Source: CAZGMC01 sp964526565
GTDB lineage: Bacteria > Pseudomonadota > Alphaproteobacteria > DSM-16000 > Inquilinaceae
Assembly: GCA_964526565.1 (NCBI GenBank)
Contig: CAZGMC010000025.1
Coordinates: forward strand, 1-42,374
DNA: 42,374 nt
Direction of reading: 5' to 3'
Below are positions 23,861 to 32,305 of this stretch, piece by piece; position 1 is the stretch's first letter, and each line of letters starts with the position of its first letter. The notes beneath the pieces were generated by a model. The model saw only the letters and a list, made by a program, of their open reading frames with translations. It was not told the origin of the DNA and did no database searches. Both the position numbers and the translations under genes were made by a program.

Positions 23861-24121
23861 ATGGCCACACACAAGTCTGCCAAGAAGCGTATTCGCCAGA
23901 CCGCCCGGCGCACCCAGGTCAACCGGGCCCGGGTCAGCCGCATCCGTACCTTCGTGAAGAAGGTGGAACTGGCCATCCAGTCCGGAGACAAGGAGGCGGC
24001 CGGCGCTGCGTTCCAGTCGGCCCAGCCGGAACTGCACCGCGGCGTCAGCAAGGGTGTGCTGCACCGCAATATGGCGGCTCGCAAGCTGTCGCGGCTGTCA
24101 AGGCGAATCAAGGCGCTTTGA
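23861..24121 (+). CDS. rpsT: 30S ribosomal protein S20
   Basis: 86 aa, normal length. A very basic, helical protein that binds 16S rRNA at the body of the small subunit. It begins MATHKSAKKRIRQTARR and contains VKKVELAI and the LHRNMAARKLSRLSRRI end typical of S20. It has its own promoter (23787-23816), and AAGAGTC-type purines precede the start. dnaA follows after a 508-base gap, the order seen in many alphaproteobacteria. Confidence 0.98.
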   Translation: MATHKSAKKRIRQTARRTQVNRARVSRIRTFVKKVELAIQSGDKEAAGAAFQSAQPELHRGVSKGVLHRNMAARKLSRLSRRIKAL

Positions 24122-24629
24122 CCTCGCCGCCCGGCGGCGCACTGCAGCAAGAATTGACTGTGAGAGACCGGCGGCGCACCGCGGCGGTGCGCCGGTGCGT
24201 GCTTGCGCATCATTCCAAATCGAGTGTGCGGCGAACGTTTTTTGCTTTTTCCTGCGGTCCCGCTTTGTTCGGTTGCCATGATTGGCCCGTGTCATTAGTC
24301 TATCAAGACCAACGACATGCCGCGACTTCAGTAGTGGCGTGAAGTGGTACCGGCATGGAGGGGCTGTGCATGCAATGCATCATACTTGCTCGCCACTTGT
24401 AGCGAGACTTCAGCCCCCGCCCCGGAACGCCACAACTCTTCGGCCGGAAAGAGATTTTTAAAGGCAGTCGGGAAACGTCTGCCTGAGGGAGGTGTTGTCT
24501 TCGGCCGGATGGAAAGCGTGCTGGGTGCGTCGGGGATGATCCACGGCGCGTCATCCCGCATCCCCCTACCGGCCCGACAGGACCGACGCAGCAGCGACTG
24601 GGAGCAACACGATAGAGGGACGGATCGTC
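24122..24629. other. Intergenic region between rpsT and dnaA
   Basis: 508 bases. Bases 24172-24194 form a hairpin (listed). The stretch 24235-24330 is AT-richer. I searched for DnaA boxes (TTATCCACA and close forms) and found none, so I do not call an origin here. No gene is seen; the dnaA promoter must lie somewhere in this leader. Confidence 0.5.
24172..24194 (+). terminator. Hairpin downstream of rpsT
   Basis: A perfect 10-bp GC stem (24172-24181 with 24185-24194) with a 3-base loop, 50 bases after the rpsT stop. No T-run follows directly; T-runs come about 45 bases later (24238-24250). It may be a terminator or a stem that protects the mRNA 3' end. Confidence 0.55.
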
Positions 24630-26063
24630 GTGGCGGACGGCAGCGGCATCGAGCAGCAATGGCATCGGGTGCGTGGGCGCCTGCGCGAGGAGATCGGCGA
24701 GCCGGCGTTCAAGAGCTGGCTCGAGCCGCTGACGCTGAGCGGCGTCGACGAGGGCGAAGTGCGCATCGCCGTGCCGACCCGCTTCATGCGCGACTGGGTG
24801 ATCACCCATTACGCCGATCGCCTCCGTGCGTTGTGGACGCGCGAGAACGGCGAGATCCATTCGGTGGACATCGTGGTCGCTCCGGCGATGTGCAGCGCGG
24901 CGGCGACCGCCATGCGGCCCGGTGGCGTCGCCGTTCCGGTCGCCATTGCGGCCAATGAGCCCGCCGCCCGGGCCAACGGGCGGTGCGGTGCGACGCCGGC
25001 CCTGAGCGGCGACGGCGCCGGGGTGGAGCGGATCGAGGCTTTCGGCGCGCCGCTCGACCCGCGGTTCACGTTCGACAACTTCGTCGTCGGCAAGCCCAAC
25101 GAGCTGGCCCACGCCGCCGCCCGCCGCGTCGCCGACGCCGAGGTCGTCACCTTCAACCCGCTGTTCCTCTATGGCGGGGTGGGGCTGGGCAAGACGCACC
25201 TGATGCACGCCATCGCCTGGTTCCTGAGAAAGGAGCGGCCCGACCGCCTGGTCCTGTACCTGTCGGCCGAGAAGTTCATGTACCAGTTCATCCGGGCGCT
25301 CCGCTTCAAGGACACGATGACCTTCAAGGAGATGTTCCGCTCGGTCGACATCCTGATGATCGACGACGTGCAGTTCATCAGCGGCAAGGACTCGACCCAG
25401 GAGGAATTCTTCCACACCTTCAACGCCCTGGTCGACCAGAACCGGCAGGTCATCGTCTCTGCCGACAAGTCGCCGTCGGACCTGGAAGGCATGGAAGAGC
25501 GGCTGCGCTCGCGCCTCGGCTGGGGCCTGGTCGCCGACATCCACCCCACGACCTATGAGCTGCGCCTCGGCATCCTGCAGTCCAAGGCCGAGCAGCACGG
25601 CGTGCCGGTCCCCGACAAGGTGCTGGAGTTCCTGGCCCATCGCATCACCAGCAATGTCCGCGAGCTGGAGGGCGCGCTGACCCGGCTGATCGCCCATGCC
25701 GAGCTGGTCAACCGGCCGATCACGCTCGAATCGACGCAGGACCTGCTGCGCGACCTGCTGCGCGCCAGCGACCGCCGCGTCACCATCGACGAGATCCAGA
25801 AGAAGGTCGCTGAGCATTTCAACATCAAGGTGTCCGACATGTCGTCAGCGCGGCGCTCGCGCGCGGTGGCGCGGCCGCGGCAGGTGGCGATGTACCTGGC
25901 CAAGCAGCTCACCGCCCGCTCGCTGCCGGAGATCGGCCGCAAGTTCGGCGGACGCGACCACACCACGGTGATGCACGCCGTCAAGCGCATCGAGGAGCTG
26001 TGCGGCAACGACGCGGCGCTGGCCGAGGATGTCGAGCTGTTGCGCCGCATGCTGGAGACCTGA
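24630..26063 (+). CDS. dnaA: Chromosomal replication initiator DnaA
   Basis: 477 aa. DnaA binds the origin and opens it in the ATP form. Domain I about 1-85 (WHRVRGRLREEIGEPAFKSWLEPL); a low-complexity Ala-rich linker about 90-135; domain III AAA+ with Walker A GGVGLGKTH (Lys188) and Walker B ILMIDDVQF; and domain IV with the DNA-binding signature GRKFGGRDHTTVMHAV. The start is the GTG at 24630, preceded by AGAGGGA. dnaN does not follow: an SDR gene starts 44 bases downstream, consistent with alphaproteobacteria, where dnaA is often apart from dnaN and oriC. Confidence 0.97.
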   Translation: MADGSGIEQQWHRVRGRLREEIGEPAFKSWLEPLTLSGVDEGEVRIAVPTRFMRDWVITHYADRLRALWTRENGEIHSVDIVVAPAMCSAAATAMRPGGVAVPVAIAANEPAARANGRCGATPALSGDGAGVERIEAFGAPLDPRFTFDNFVVGKPNELAHAAARRVADAEVVTFNPLFLYGGVGLGKTHLMHAIAWFLRKERPDRLVLYLSAEKFMYQFIRALRFKDTMTFKEMFRSVDILMIDDVQFISGKDSTQEEFFHTFNALVDQNRQVIVSADKSPSDLEGMEERLRSRLGWGLVADIHPTTYELRLGILQSKAEQHGVPVPDKVLEFLAHRITSNVRELEGALTRLIAHAELVNRPITLESTQDLLRDLLRASDRRVTIDEIQKKVAEHFNIKVSDMSSARRSRAVARPRQVAMYLAKQLTARSLPEIGRKFGGRDHTTVMHAVKRIEELCGNDAALAEDVELLRRMLET

Positions 26064-26107
26064 GCCGCGGCGGCTGCGGGCGCGGTACACGGAGAGGGAG
26101 GGCGGCG

Positions 26108-26911
26108 ATGAACCAGGTCGACGGCAAGGTGGCGCTGGTCAGCGGCGGCACCCGCGGCATCGGGGCGGCGACCTGTGAGCTGCTGGGCCGGGCCGGGGCC
26201 AGGGTCGTCGTCACCGGCCGTCAGGAGGCGCTGGGCCGGCAGGTGCTGGACCGCATCGCGGCGCTGGGCGGCGAGGCGATGTGGGCGCCGCTCGACGTCA
26301 CGGTCGAGGAACAGTGGGCGCGCGCCGTCGACGCCGCGGTGGAGCGGTTCGGTGCCCTGCACGTGCTGGTCAACAACGCCGGCGTGGTGCTGCAGAAGCG
26401 CATCGAGGACATGGAGGTGGCGGACCTGCGCCGCATCGCGGCGACGAACCTGGAGGGCGTCTTCCTCGGCACCAGGCACGCCATCCGCGCCATGAAGGCG
26501 CCGGCGGTGCGCGACAACGGCGGCGGCTCGATCATCAATGTGGCGTCGGTCTCCGGCCTGGTCGGCATGGCTTTCTCCGCGGCGTATTCCATGTCGAAGG
26601 GCGGCGTGCGCGCCTTCACCCGATCGGCGGCGCTGGAGGTGGCCGACCTGCGCTACAACATCCGCATCAACGCGGTGTATCCGACCTTCATCGAGACGGA
26701 CATGGCCGACGAGCTGATGAGCGGCTATGCCGCCATGGCGCGCTCCGGCGACGAGGCGCAGGTGCGGCAGACGCTGGAGCGGCTGCACCCGTTGCGCCGC
26801 TTCGGCCAGCCGATGGACGTGGCCCGCGCCATCCTGTTCCTGGCATCGGACGACTCGGCCTACATGACCGGGGCCGAACTGGTCGTCGACGGCGGCTTCA
26901 CGGCGCGCTGA
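26108..26911 (+). CDS. Short-chain dehydrogenase/reductase
   Basis: 267 aa SDR, NAD(P)-dependent oxidoreductase of the classical type. The cofactor loop is SGGTRGIG (residues 13-20), NNAG follows, and the Ser-Tyr-Lys triad is in NVASVSG...YSMSKGG. The C-terminal FGQPMDVARAILFLASDDSAYMTGAELVVDGG is normal. VSGGTRGIG in place of the usual VTGG hints at the hydroxysteroid or cyclic-alcohol dehydrogenase subgroup, but the substrate is not readable. GGGAGG precedes the ATG. It follows dnaA by 44 bases and is closed by a 12-bp tandem repeat just beyond the stop. Confidence 0.88.
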   Translation: MNQVDGKVALVSGGTRGIGAATCELLGRAGARVVVTGRQEALGRQVLDRIAALGGEAMWAPLDVTVEEQWARAVDAAVERFGALHVLVNNAGVVLQKRIEDMEVADLRRIAATNLEGVFLGTRHAIRAMKAPAVRDNGGGSIINVASVSGLVGMAFSAAYSMSKGGVRAFTRSAALEVADLRYNIRINAVYPTFIETDMADELMSGYAAMARSGDEAQVRQTLERLHPLRRFGQPMDVARAILFLASDDSAYMTGAELVVDGGFTAR

Positions 26912-26912
26912 C

Positions 26913-26960
26913 CGGGGGCTGCTCCGGGGGCTGCTCCGGGGGCTGCTCCGGGGGCTGCTC
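26913..26960. repeat. 12-bp tandem repeat, four exact copies, immediately after the SDR stop codon
   Basis: Units of cgggggctgctc at 26913, 26925, 26937 and 26949, starting two bases after the TGA. All four are identical. The array is outside the protein and has no dyad symmetry, so it is not a simple terminator. Confidence 0.95.
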
Positions 26961-27207
26961 CGTCGTGCCAGGCATGGCAGCCTGCCCGACCTCGCGGCCA
27001 GAGTGGCATCAGGCGGGATGGTCGGTGCCAGTCCCACCAGCAGGCTGAGCGTCTTGCCGTGTCGTGCCAAGGTTGGCCTTTGGCCGCGCCGCCGGCGCTG
27101 TGCTAACGTCGACTCACCTGTTTTTCAGAACGGATCGTGTGCCGGGGGCGGCGGCTCGTGCGGCGGCCGTTCGGTGCGCGCATTCGACACCGGAAGGAGG
27201 GGACACC

Positions 27208-27846
27208 ATGGCGGAGACCTTGCAGGTGACCATCAGCGGCTGGGAGAGCGGCCGGCCGATCCCGGAAAAGTACGCGTTCGGCGTGCCGGGCACCGAGGGG
27301 CCGATGGACTTCGGCCAGAACCTGAGCCCGCCGATCCGCTGGTCGGGCGCGCCTGAGGGTACGAAGTCGTTCGCCGTCGTCTGCCACGACCCGGACGTGC
27401 CGTCGAAGGTGGACGACGTGAACCAGGAAGGCAGGACGGTGGCCGAAGGCCTGCCGCGGGTCGACTTCTACCACTGGGTGCTGGTCGACATCCCCGCCGG
27501 CACCACCGGCCTGGCCGAGGGCACCGACTCCGACAAGGTCACCCCCGGCGGCAAGGAGGCGGGTGCGACGGGCTACGGCCGGCGCGGCATCAACAACTAC
27601 ACCCAGTTTCTGGCCGGCATGGAAGGCATGGCCGGCGAGTACGCCGGCTATGACGGCCCGTGCCCGCCGTGGAACGACGAGCGGGTCCACCGCTACGTCT
27701 TCACGGTGTACGCCCTGGACGTGCCGAGCCTGAACCTGCCCGACAAGTTCGACGGCCCCGCGGCCCTGACGGCGATGGAAGGCCACGTCCTGGCCACAGG
27801 CACGTACGAGGGCACGTACACCCTGAACAAGGCGTTGCGGGGGTAG
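27208..27846 (+). CDS. YbhB/YbcL (PEBP) family protein
   Basis: 212 aa phosphatidylethanolamine-binding-protein-like protein. The binding pocket motifs are seen: NLSPPIRWSGAPEGTKSFAVVCHDPDVP and HYRY-type VHRYVFTVYALD near residues 165-180. The DPDVP aspartates and the later PPWND loop line the anion pocket. Bacterial members are cytosolic or periplasmic and of unknown role; no signal peptide is present. AAGGAGGGG lies 6 bases before the ATG. It is separated by 296 bases from the SDR gene and is convergent with the acyl-CoA dehydrogenase. Confidence 0.9.
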   Translation: MAETLQVTISGWESGRPIPEKYAFGVPGTEGPMDFGQNLSPPIRWSGAPEGTKSFAVVCHDPDVPSKVDDVNQEGRTVAEGLPRVDFYHWVLVDIPAGTTGLAEGTDSDKVTPGGKEAGATGYGRRGINNYTQFLAGMEGMAGEYAGYDGPCPPWNDERVHRYVFTVYALDVPSLNLPDKFDGPAALTAMEGHVLATGTYEGTYTLNKALRG

Positions 27847-27953
27847 CATACGCACGCGAACCGGCGGCGCCGGGCCGGCTGGTCGGACGGCTGGGCCTGG
27901 CGCGGCCAGTTCAGTAGATTATGGACGGCGCTTGCGGCGCGGCTGTGCGATTG

Positions 27954-29750
27954 TCACAACAGCTCCGGTTGCAGCCCCATCACCGCTTCGGCTCCGGCGG
28001 TCACGGCGGCGGCGCGGTGGTAGGCTTCCGGGAGCATGCGGGTCATGAAGAAGCGGGCCGTGGCCAGCTTGGCCTGATAGAAGGGCGTGCGGCTGCCGGC
28101 GTCGGGCAGGCGTGCCAGCGCCACCCTGGCCATGCGCGCCCACATGTAGCCCATGGCGACCAGGGCCAGCAGGCGCAGATAGTCGGTGGCGGCGGCGCCC
28201 GCCTCGTTGGGGTCGGTCAGGCCGCGCTCGGCCAGGAAACCGCTGGCGAGCTGGAGCTGGCGGAAGGCCTGGGCCAGGGGCTTGTTGAACGGGGCCAGGG
28301 CCGGGTCGTCGCGGTGCTCGCGCAGGAAGGCGTCGACCGGGTGGAAGAAGCGGCGCAGCAGGCGGCCGGTGTCCTGCGGCAGCTTGCGGCCGACCAGGTC
28401 AAGCGCCTGGACGCCGTTGGTCCCTTCATAGATCTGGGTGATGCGGGTGTCGCGCACGTACTGCTCGATGCCCAGGTCGCGGATGTAGCCGTGGCCGCCG
28501 AACACCTGGAGCGCCAGGTTGGTGCACTCGAAGCCCATGTCGGTCATGTACGCCTTGGCCACCGGTGTCATCAGGGCCAGCAGGTCGTCGGCCTCCTGCC
28601 TCGTATCGGCGTCGGGGTGGCGCAGCATGACGTCGATGTGCCGGCTGACCCAGTAGAGCAGCGCCCGCGCCCCCTCGGTGAATGCCTTCTGGGTCAGCAG
28701 CATGCGCCGCACGTCGGGGTGCACGACGATCGGGTCGGCCGGCAGGTCGGGGCGCGCCGGCCCGGTCAGGGCACGGCCCTGCAGGCGTTCGCCGGCGTGC
28801 AGGCGGGCGTTCTGGTAGGCCACCTCGGCCTGGGCCAGGCCCTGCAGGCCGACATAGAGCCGCGCCGCGTTCATCATGACGAACATGGCGCGCATGCCCT
28901 TGTGGGGCCGGCCGAGCAGCCAGCCGGTCGCCTCGTCGAAGGCGAGCTGGCAGGTCGCCGAGGCCTTCATCCCCATCTTGTCCTCGATGCCGATGCAGGT
29001 GACGCCGTTGCGCGCGCCCGGCCGCACGCTGCCGTCGTCGCCCGGCCTGACCTTCGGCACCAGGAACAGGCTGATGCCCCTGGTGCCCGGCGGCGCGTCG
29101 GGCAGGCGGGCCAGCACCAGGTGGACGATGTTCTCGCTCAGGTCGTGCTCCCCGCCGGAGATGTAGATCTTGTGGCCGGTCAGGCGAAAGGTGCCGTCGC
29201 CGTGCGGCACGGCGCGGCTGCGGACCAGGCCGAGGTCGGTGCCGCTGGCCGGCTCCGACAGGCACATGGTGGCGGTCCACGACCCGTCGGCCAGCTTCGG
29301 CAGGTAGAGCCGCCGCAGCGGCTCGTCGGCGTTGGCCAGCAGGCAGGCGACGGCGGCGTGGACCAGCCCCGGATAGACGGCGAAGGCCATGTTGGCCGAA
29401 CCGAACAGCTCCTCGACGACGAAGGTGAGCAGGTGGGGCAGGCCCTGGCCGCCATGGGCCGGGTCGACCGAGACGCCCGACCAGCCGCCGGCGGCATAGG
29501 CGGCATAGGCCTCGCGGAAGCCGGGCGGGGTGTAGACGACGCCGTTCTCCAGCCGGCAGCCGGCGCGGTCGCCGACGGCGTTGAGCGGGAACAGCTCCTT
29601 CTCGGCCAGCTTCGCCGCCTCGGCGACGACGGCGTCGACCACGTCCGGCGTCGCCATCTCGTAGCCGGGCAGGGCGGCCAGGGCATCGGCGTCGATCAGC
29701 TCGTGCAGGACGAAGCCGATGTCGTCGAGGGGGGCGGCGTAGACAGGCAT
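27954..29750 (-). CDS. Large acyl-CoA dehydrogenase (about 600 aa type)
   Basis: 598 aa FAD enzyme of the long acyl-CoA dehydrogenase group that includes DmdC (3-methylmercaptopropionyl-CoA dehydrogenase) and FadE-like proteins. An N-terminal extension (YAAPLDDIGFVLHELID) typical of this group comes first, then LSEPASGTDLG, the FAD-binding TGHKIYISGGEHDL, the catalytic-base region with QIYEGTNGVQALDLVGRKL, and a C-terminal dimerisation domain. It forms an alpha,beta double bond in an acyl-CoA. The start ATG at 29750 is in the same frame as a longer ORF to 30311, but the OsmC gene overlaps that part. It follows the OsmC gene by 37 bases on the same strand. The acyl chain is unknown. Confidence 0.9.
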   Translation of the reverse strand: MPVYAAPLDDIGFVLHELIDADALAALPGYEMATPDVVDAVVAEAAKLAEKELFPLNAVGDRAGCRLENGVVYTPPGFREAYAAYAAGGWSGVSVDPAHGGQGLPHLLTFVVEELFGSANMAFAVYPGLVHAAVACLLANADEPLRRLYLPKLADGSWTATMCLSEPASGTDLGLVRSRAVPHGDGTFRLTGHKIYISGGEHDLSENIVHLVLARLPDAPPGTRGISLFLVPKVRPGDDGSVRPGARNGVTCIGIEDKMGMKASATCQLAFDEATGWLLGRPHKGMRAMFVMMNAARLYVGLQGLAQAEVAYQNARLHAGERLQGRALTGPARPDLPADPIVVHPDVRRMLLTQKAFTEGARALLYWVSRHIDVMLRHPDADTRQEADDLLALMTPVAKAYMTDMGFECTNLALQVFGGHGYIRDLGIEQYVRDTRITQIYEGTNGVQALDLVGRKLPQDTGRLLRRFFHPVDAFLREHRDDPALAPFNKPLAQAFRQLQLASGFLAERGLTDPNEAGAAATDYLRLLALVAMGYMWARMARVALARLPDAGSRTPFYQAKLATARFFMTRMLPEAYHRAAAVTAGAEAVMGLQPELL

Positions 29751-29787
29751 GGCACGAGTTCCCCCAGTGTCCTTGCGCGCGGCGGCG

Positions 29788-30237
29788 TCATTGCGGCTCG
29801 ACGCGCACCTCGGTCTTGACGGAGTTGGCAATGAAGCAGGCGTGGTGGGCGCGGTCGTGCAGGCCGGCCAGCGCTTCGGCGTCGGGCGCCTTGCCCGCGG
29901 CGAAGGTGATGCGCGGGCGCAGCGTGACGTCGGTGATCCAGGTGCGGCCGTCAGGGCCCTTCTGCAGGATGCCGACCGGGTCGTCCGCGTAGTGCTCGAC
30001 GACGAAGCCCTTGCGCGCGCAGAAGGCCAGGAAGAACAGCATGTGGCAGCTGGACAGCGCGGCCACCAGCGCCTTCTCCGGATCGATGTGATCGGGATCG
30101 CCGCGATACTCCGGCGCCGACGAGCCCGGCACCGCCAGGTTGTCGTCGAACCGCCACTCGTGGGTGCGGTTGTAGCTCTCCACGGTGAAGTCGTCGCTGG
30201 TCCGCGTCCAGACGATCCTGGCCTTGTGTTCCGACAT
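29788..30237 (-). CDS. OsmC-family peroxide-response protein
   Basis: 149 aa. OsmC/Ohr-family proteins are small dimeric thiol peroxidases that reduce organic hydroperoxides. The first strand region (RIVWTRTSDDFT), the PEKALVAALSSCHMLFFLAFC segment with one or two Cys in the conserved position, and the later HHACFIANSVKTEV with the second conserved Cys fit the YhfA/OsmC-like branch. AGGAGG lies 9 bases before the ATG. It precedes the acyl-CoA dehydrogenase by 37 bases and is probably co-transcribed with it, linking lipid oxidation to peroxide defence. Confidence 0.88.
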   Translation of the reverse strand: MSEHKARIVWTRTSDDFTVESYNRTHEWRFDDNLAVPGSSAPEYRGDPDHIDPEKALVAALSSCHMLFFLAFCARKGFVVEHYADDPVGILQKGPDGRTWITDVTLRPRITFAAGKAPDAEALAGLHDRAHHACFIANSVKTEVRVEPQ

Positions 30238-30337
30238 GGTTCCTGCCTCCTCGGTGTATGATGGATCGGCATGCCCCGGGTTGCGCGGCCCGGCAGGGCG
30301 GGTGTCGCCAACCGTTCCCGACCACCTCTCCAAAGCG

Positions 30338-30430
30338 GTCATTCCCGCGTAAGCGGGGACCTGGATGAAATTGCGCACGCCGCCGCAGCTTTCCCGCTTC
30401 CCGCGAGGTTCCCGCTTACGCGGGAATGAC
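30338..30430. repeat. Inverted repeat of the gtcattcccgcg... type
   Basis: Arms 30338-30357 and 30411-30430 are perfect reverse complements over 20 bases (gtcattcccgcgtaagcggg), with five more pairs inside, one of them G-T. The loop is about 43 bases. Elements with this arm sequence are abundant in many proteobacterial genomes and probably represent dispersed palindromes or miniature mobile elements. Confidence 0.85.
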
Positions 30431-30724
30431 AATTTTTGGTGTGGCGATGGCGGGCCTCGCAGGTCTCCCAGTCATGCCCGCCCAATCTCTTGTGCGGCAG
30501 TCCTCATCATCCATCCATCTCTGTCAGAAAGGAACCCGGGGGCGCCTGTCGCAGCGGGATACATCGTCGCGGGCACGCGGGCCGACCGGCAGAGGGCTGG
30601 AGCCGGTCGTGGACATGGAATTGGTGCATACTTACTTATGTAAATGTCAGAAAACCTTACGGTTGCAAGCAGTCTTTCAGAAATCAGAACTTAAAGACGA
30701 GATGAAACCGCGCATTCCCAGAAA

Positions 30725-30740
30725 TGGCATGCTTCTTGCC
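30725..30740 (+). promoter_or_regulatory. Sigma-54 (RpoN) promoter before the NDP-hexose dehydratase gene
   Basis: TGGCAT-N5-TTGCC, with GG at 30726-30727 and GC at 30738-30739 exactly ten bases apart, fits the -24/-12 consensus (TGGCAC-N5-TTGC). The predicted start of transcription is near 30751, about 110 bases before the chosen start codon. It would need an enhancer-binding activator, which is not in the window. Confidence 0.7.
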
Positions 30741-30862
30741 TACTAATCATTCTCCGGAAGCCCAGATGGAAACACAAACCATCTGAGAAAAGATGCTCTC
30801 TTGAAGCCAGAGGAATCCCTGCTTCCGGATCCATGCGAAACGGCGATTTGGGAGACAGGGCG

Positions 30863-32290
30863 ATGGACGATGCGGTGGCTGAGGTGCGGGATGCCGGGAT
30901 CCATGATCCGGAGGGTGCCGCGGTCGACGATCCGCTGGAGGATGTGCGTCAGTGGCGCGCCGAGATGGTGCGCTGGAACGACTTCGAATGCACACCCATT
31001 CCGTTCGCCGAGTCCGAGCAGTGGCGGTTCCAGGACGGATATCTGCGTCACGAGACCGGGCGGTTCTTCCATCTGGCGGGCGTCAAGGCGGAGGCGCGGC
31101 ATCCCGGCATCGATGGCCACGAGCAGCTCATCATCGTCCAGCACCGCATTGGCATCAACGGCTTCCTGATCCGCGACGGGGCAGACGGGGTTGACGTCCT
31201 GTTCAAGGGCAATGTCGAGCCGGGCACGGTTTTCGGCATGCAGCTCACGCCGACGGTCCAGGTCACCCGGTGCAACTACGAGCGGGCTCACGGCGGGCAG
31301 ATGCCGCCGTTCGTCGAATGGTTCCTGGAGCCGGGCCGCGGCGAGACGATCTACGAGGCGCCCCAGTCGGAGGAGGCGACCCGCTACCACGGCAAGTACA
31401 ACCGCAACTCGGTGGTGCGCGTGCCGCGGGGGGCGGCGGTCGAGTCGTCGCCGGCCTATCGCTGGTACGACATGCGCGCGATCCGGCGGCTGGTGGCGTC
31501 GAACAACACCCTCAACACCGATGCCCGCTCGGTCCTGGCCTGCATGGACTGGGATGTCCTGACCGGCAGCGGCGAGCCGTTTGCCGGCCATTCGCGCGGC
31601 AGCTTCGGCGCCGATCTCCGTGCCTCGTACACCGCGACGGAGGAGGATGCCGAACAGTCCGACGCCGACGTGCTGACCTGGCTGATGACGGCGCGCGTGC
31701 ACTGCGGGCTGCGCACCCGCATCATCCCGCTGCACGATCTGCGCAACTGGGTCGTGGAGGCGGACTGCATCCGTGAACGCGAACGGGAGCTCGGCTTCCG
31801 TGCCCGCCAGTTCCGGGTCGTCGCCAGGCACCGCGAGGTCGGGCACTGGGACCAGCCGTTGATCGACAGTGACGGCGTCGGCCGGGTCGTTCTGGTCTGC
31901 CAGAAGCGGCGCGGCGTGCTGCACGTGCTGGTCAAGGCCAGCCGCGAGATCGGCTATTTTGAAGGCGTGCAACTGACGGCATCGGTCGTGGTGCCGCCGG
32001 GCGAGAGCGGATTCGGGGACGACCCCGTCCAGCGGGCCCTGACCGGGCTGATGGCGGACCCGGACCGGTCAACGATGCTGCAGAGCTGCCGCCAGTGCGA
32101 GGAGGGCGCGCGGTTCTATCACGACGAGAACGACTACGAGCTGGCGCTGCTCGATCCGGCAGCCGAGGTCCCTGCGTTCGAGGACTACCGGTGGATGCCG
32201 TTGTCGCAGGTGCGCCGGTTCATCGGGGTGCCGGGGTTCTATTCCATCGAGTTCCGGTGTGCCCTGGCGCTGCTGCTGGCCTACATCTAG
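30863..32290 (+). CDS. NDP-hexose 2,3-dehydratase family protein
   Basis: 475 aa from the ATG at 30863 (GGGAGACAGGGCG upstream); an in-frame ATG at 30833 has no good ribosome site. The protein is two similar halves, as in the deoxysugar 2,3-dehydratases of macrolide and anthracycline pathways. The first half (about 50-190) reads LRHETGRFFHLAGV, VLFKGNVEPGTVFGMQLTPTVQVTRCNYERAHGG, and KYNRNSVVRVP. The second half (about 315-470) has the matching WDQPLID, GVLHVLVKASREIGYFEGVQLTASVV and EEGARFYHDEN. These enzymes remove the 2-OH of a 4-keto-6-deoxy-NDP-hexose. Many expected acidic positions are kept, but the second half is diverged and activity is not assured. No other deoxysugar gene is nearby. 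It is driven by a sigma-54 promoter and convergent with a GT2 gene. Confidence 0.8.
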   Translation: MDDAVAEVRDAGIHDPEGAAVDDPLEDVRQWRAEMVRWNDFECTPIPFAESEQWRFQDGYLRHETGRFFHLAGVKAEARHPGIDGHEQLIIVQHRIGINGFLIRDGADGVDVLFKGNVEPGTVFGMQLTPTVQVTRCNYERAHGGQMPPFVEWFLEPGRGETIYEAPQSEEATRYHGKYNRNSVVRVPRGAAVESSPAYRWYDMRAIRRLVASNNTLNTDARSVLACMDWDVLTGSGEPFAGHSRGSFGADLRASYTATEEDAEQSDADVLTWLMTARVHCGLRTRIIPLHDLRNWVVEADCIRERERELGFRARQFRVVARHREVGHWDQPLIDSDGVGRVVLVCQKRRGVLHVLVKASREIGYFEGVQLTASVVVPPGESGFGDDPVQRALTGLMADPDRSTMLQSCRQCEEGARFYHDENDYELALLDPAAEVPAFEDYRWMPLSQVRRFIGVPGFYSIEFRCALALLLAYI

Positions 32291-32305
32291 CGGTCCAGGG
32301 GCCTG

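Larger units (their letters stand above)
30238..30862. other. Divergent intergenic region, OsmC / NDP-hexose dehydratase
   Basis: About 625 bases without a believable gene. It holds the large inverted repeat 30338-30430 and a sigma-54 promoter at 30725-30740. Bases 30620-30760 are much AT-richer than the genome. A small dyad (ttac-ttat-gtaa, 30632-30643) about 90 bases upstream of the sigma-54 box might be an activator site. Confidence 0.55.

Noticed and set aside
24122..24629. Replication origin next to dnaA
   Set aside because: No TTATCCACA-type DnaA boxes or AT-rich unwinding cluster were found. In alphaproteobacteria the origin is often away from dnaA.
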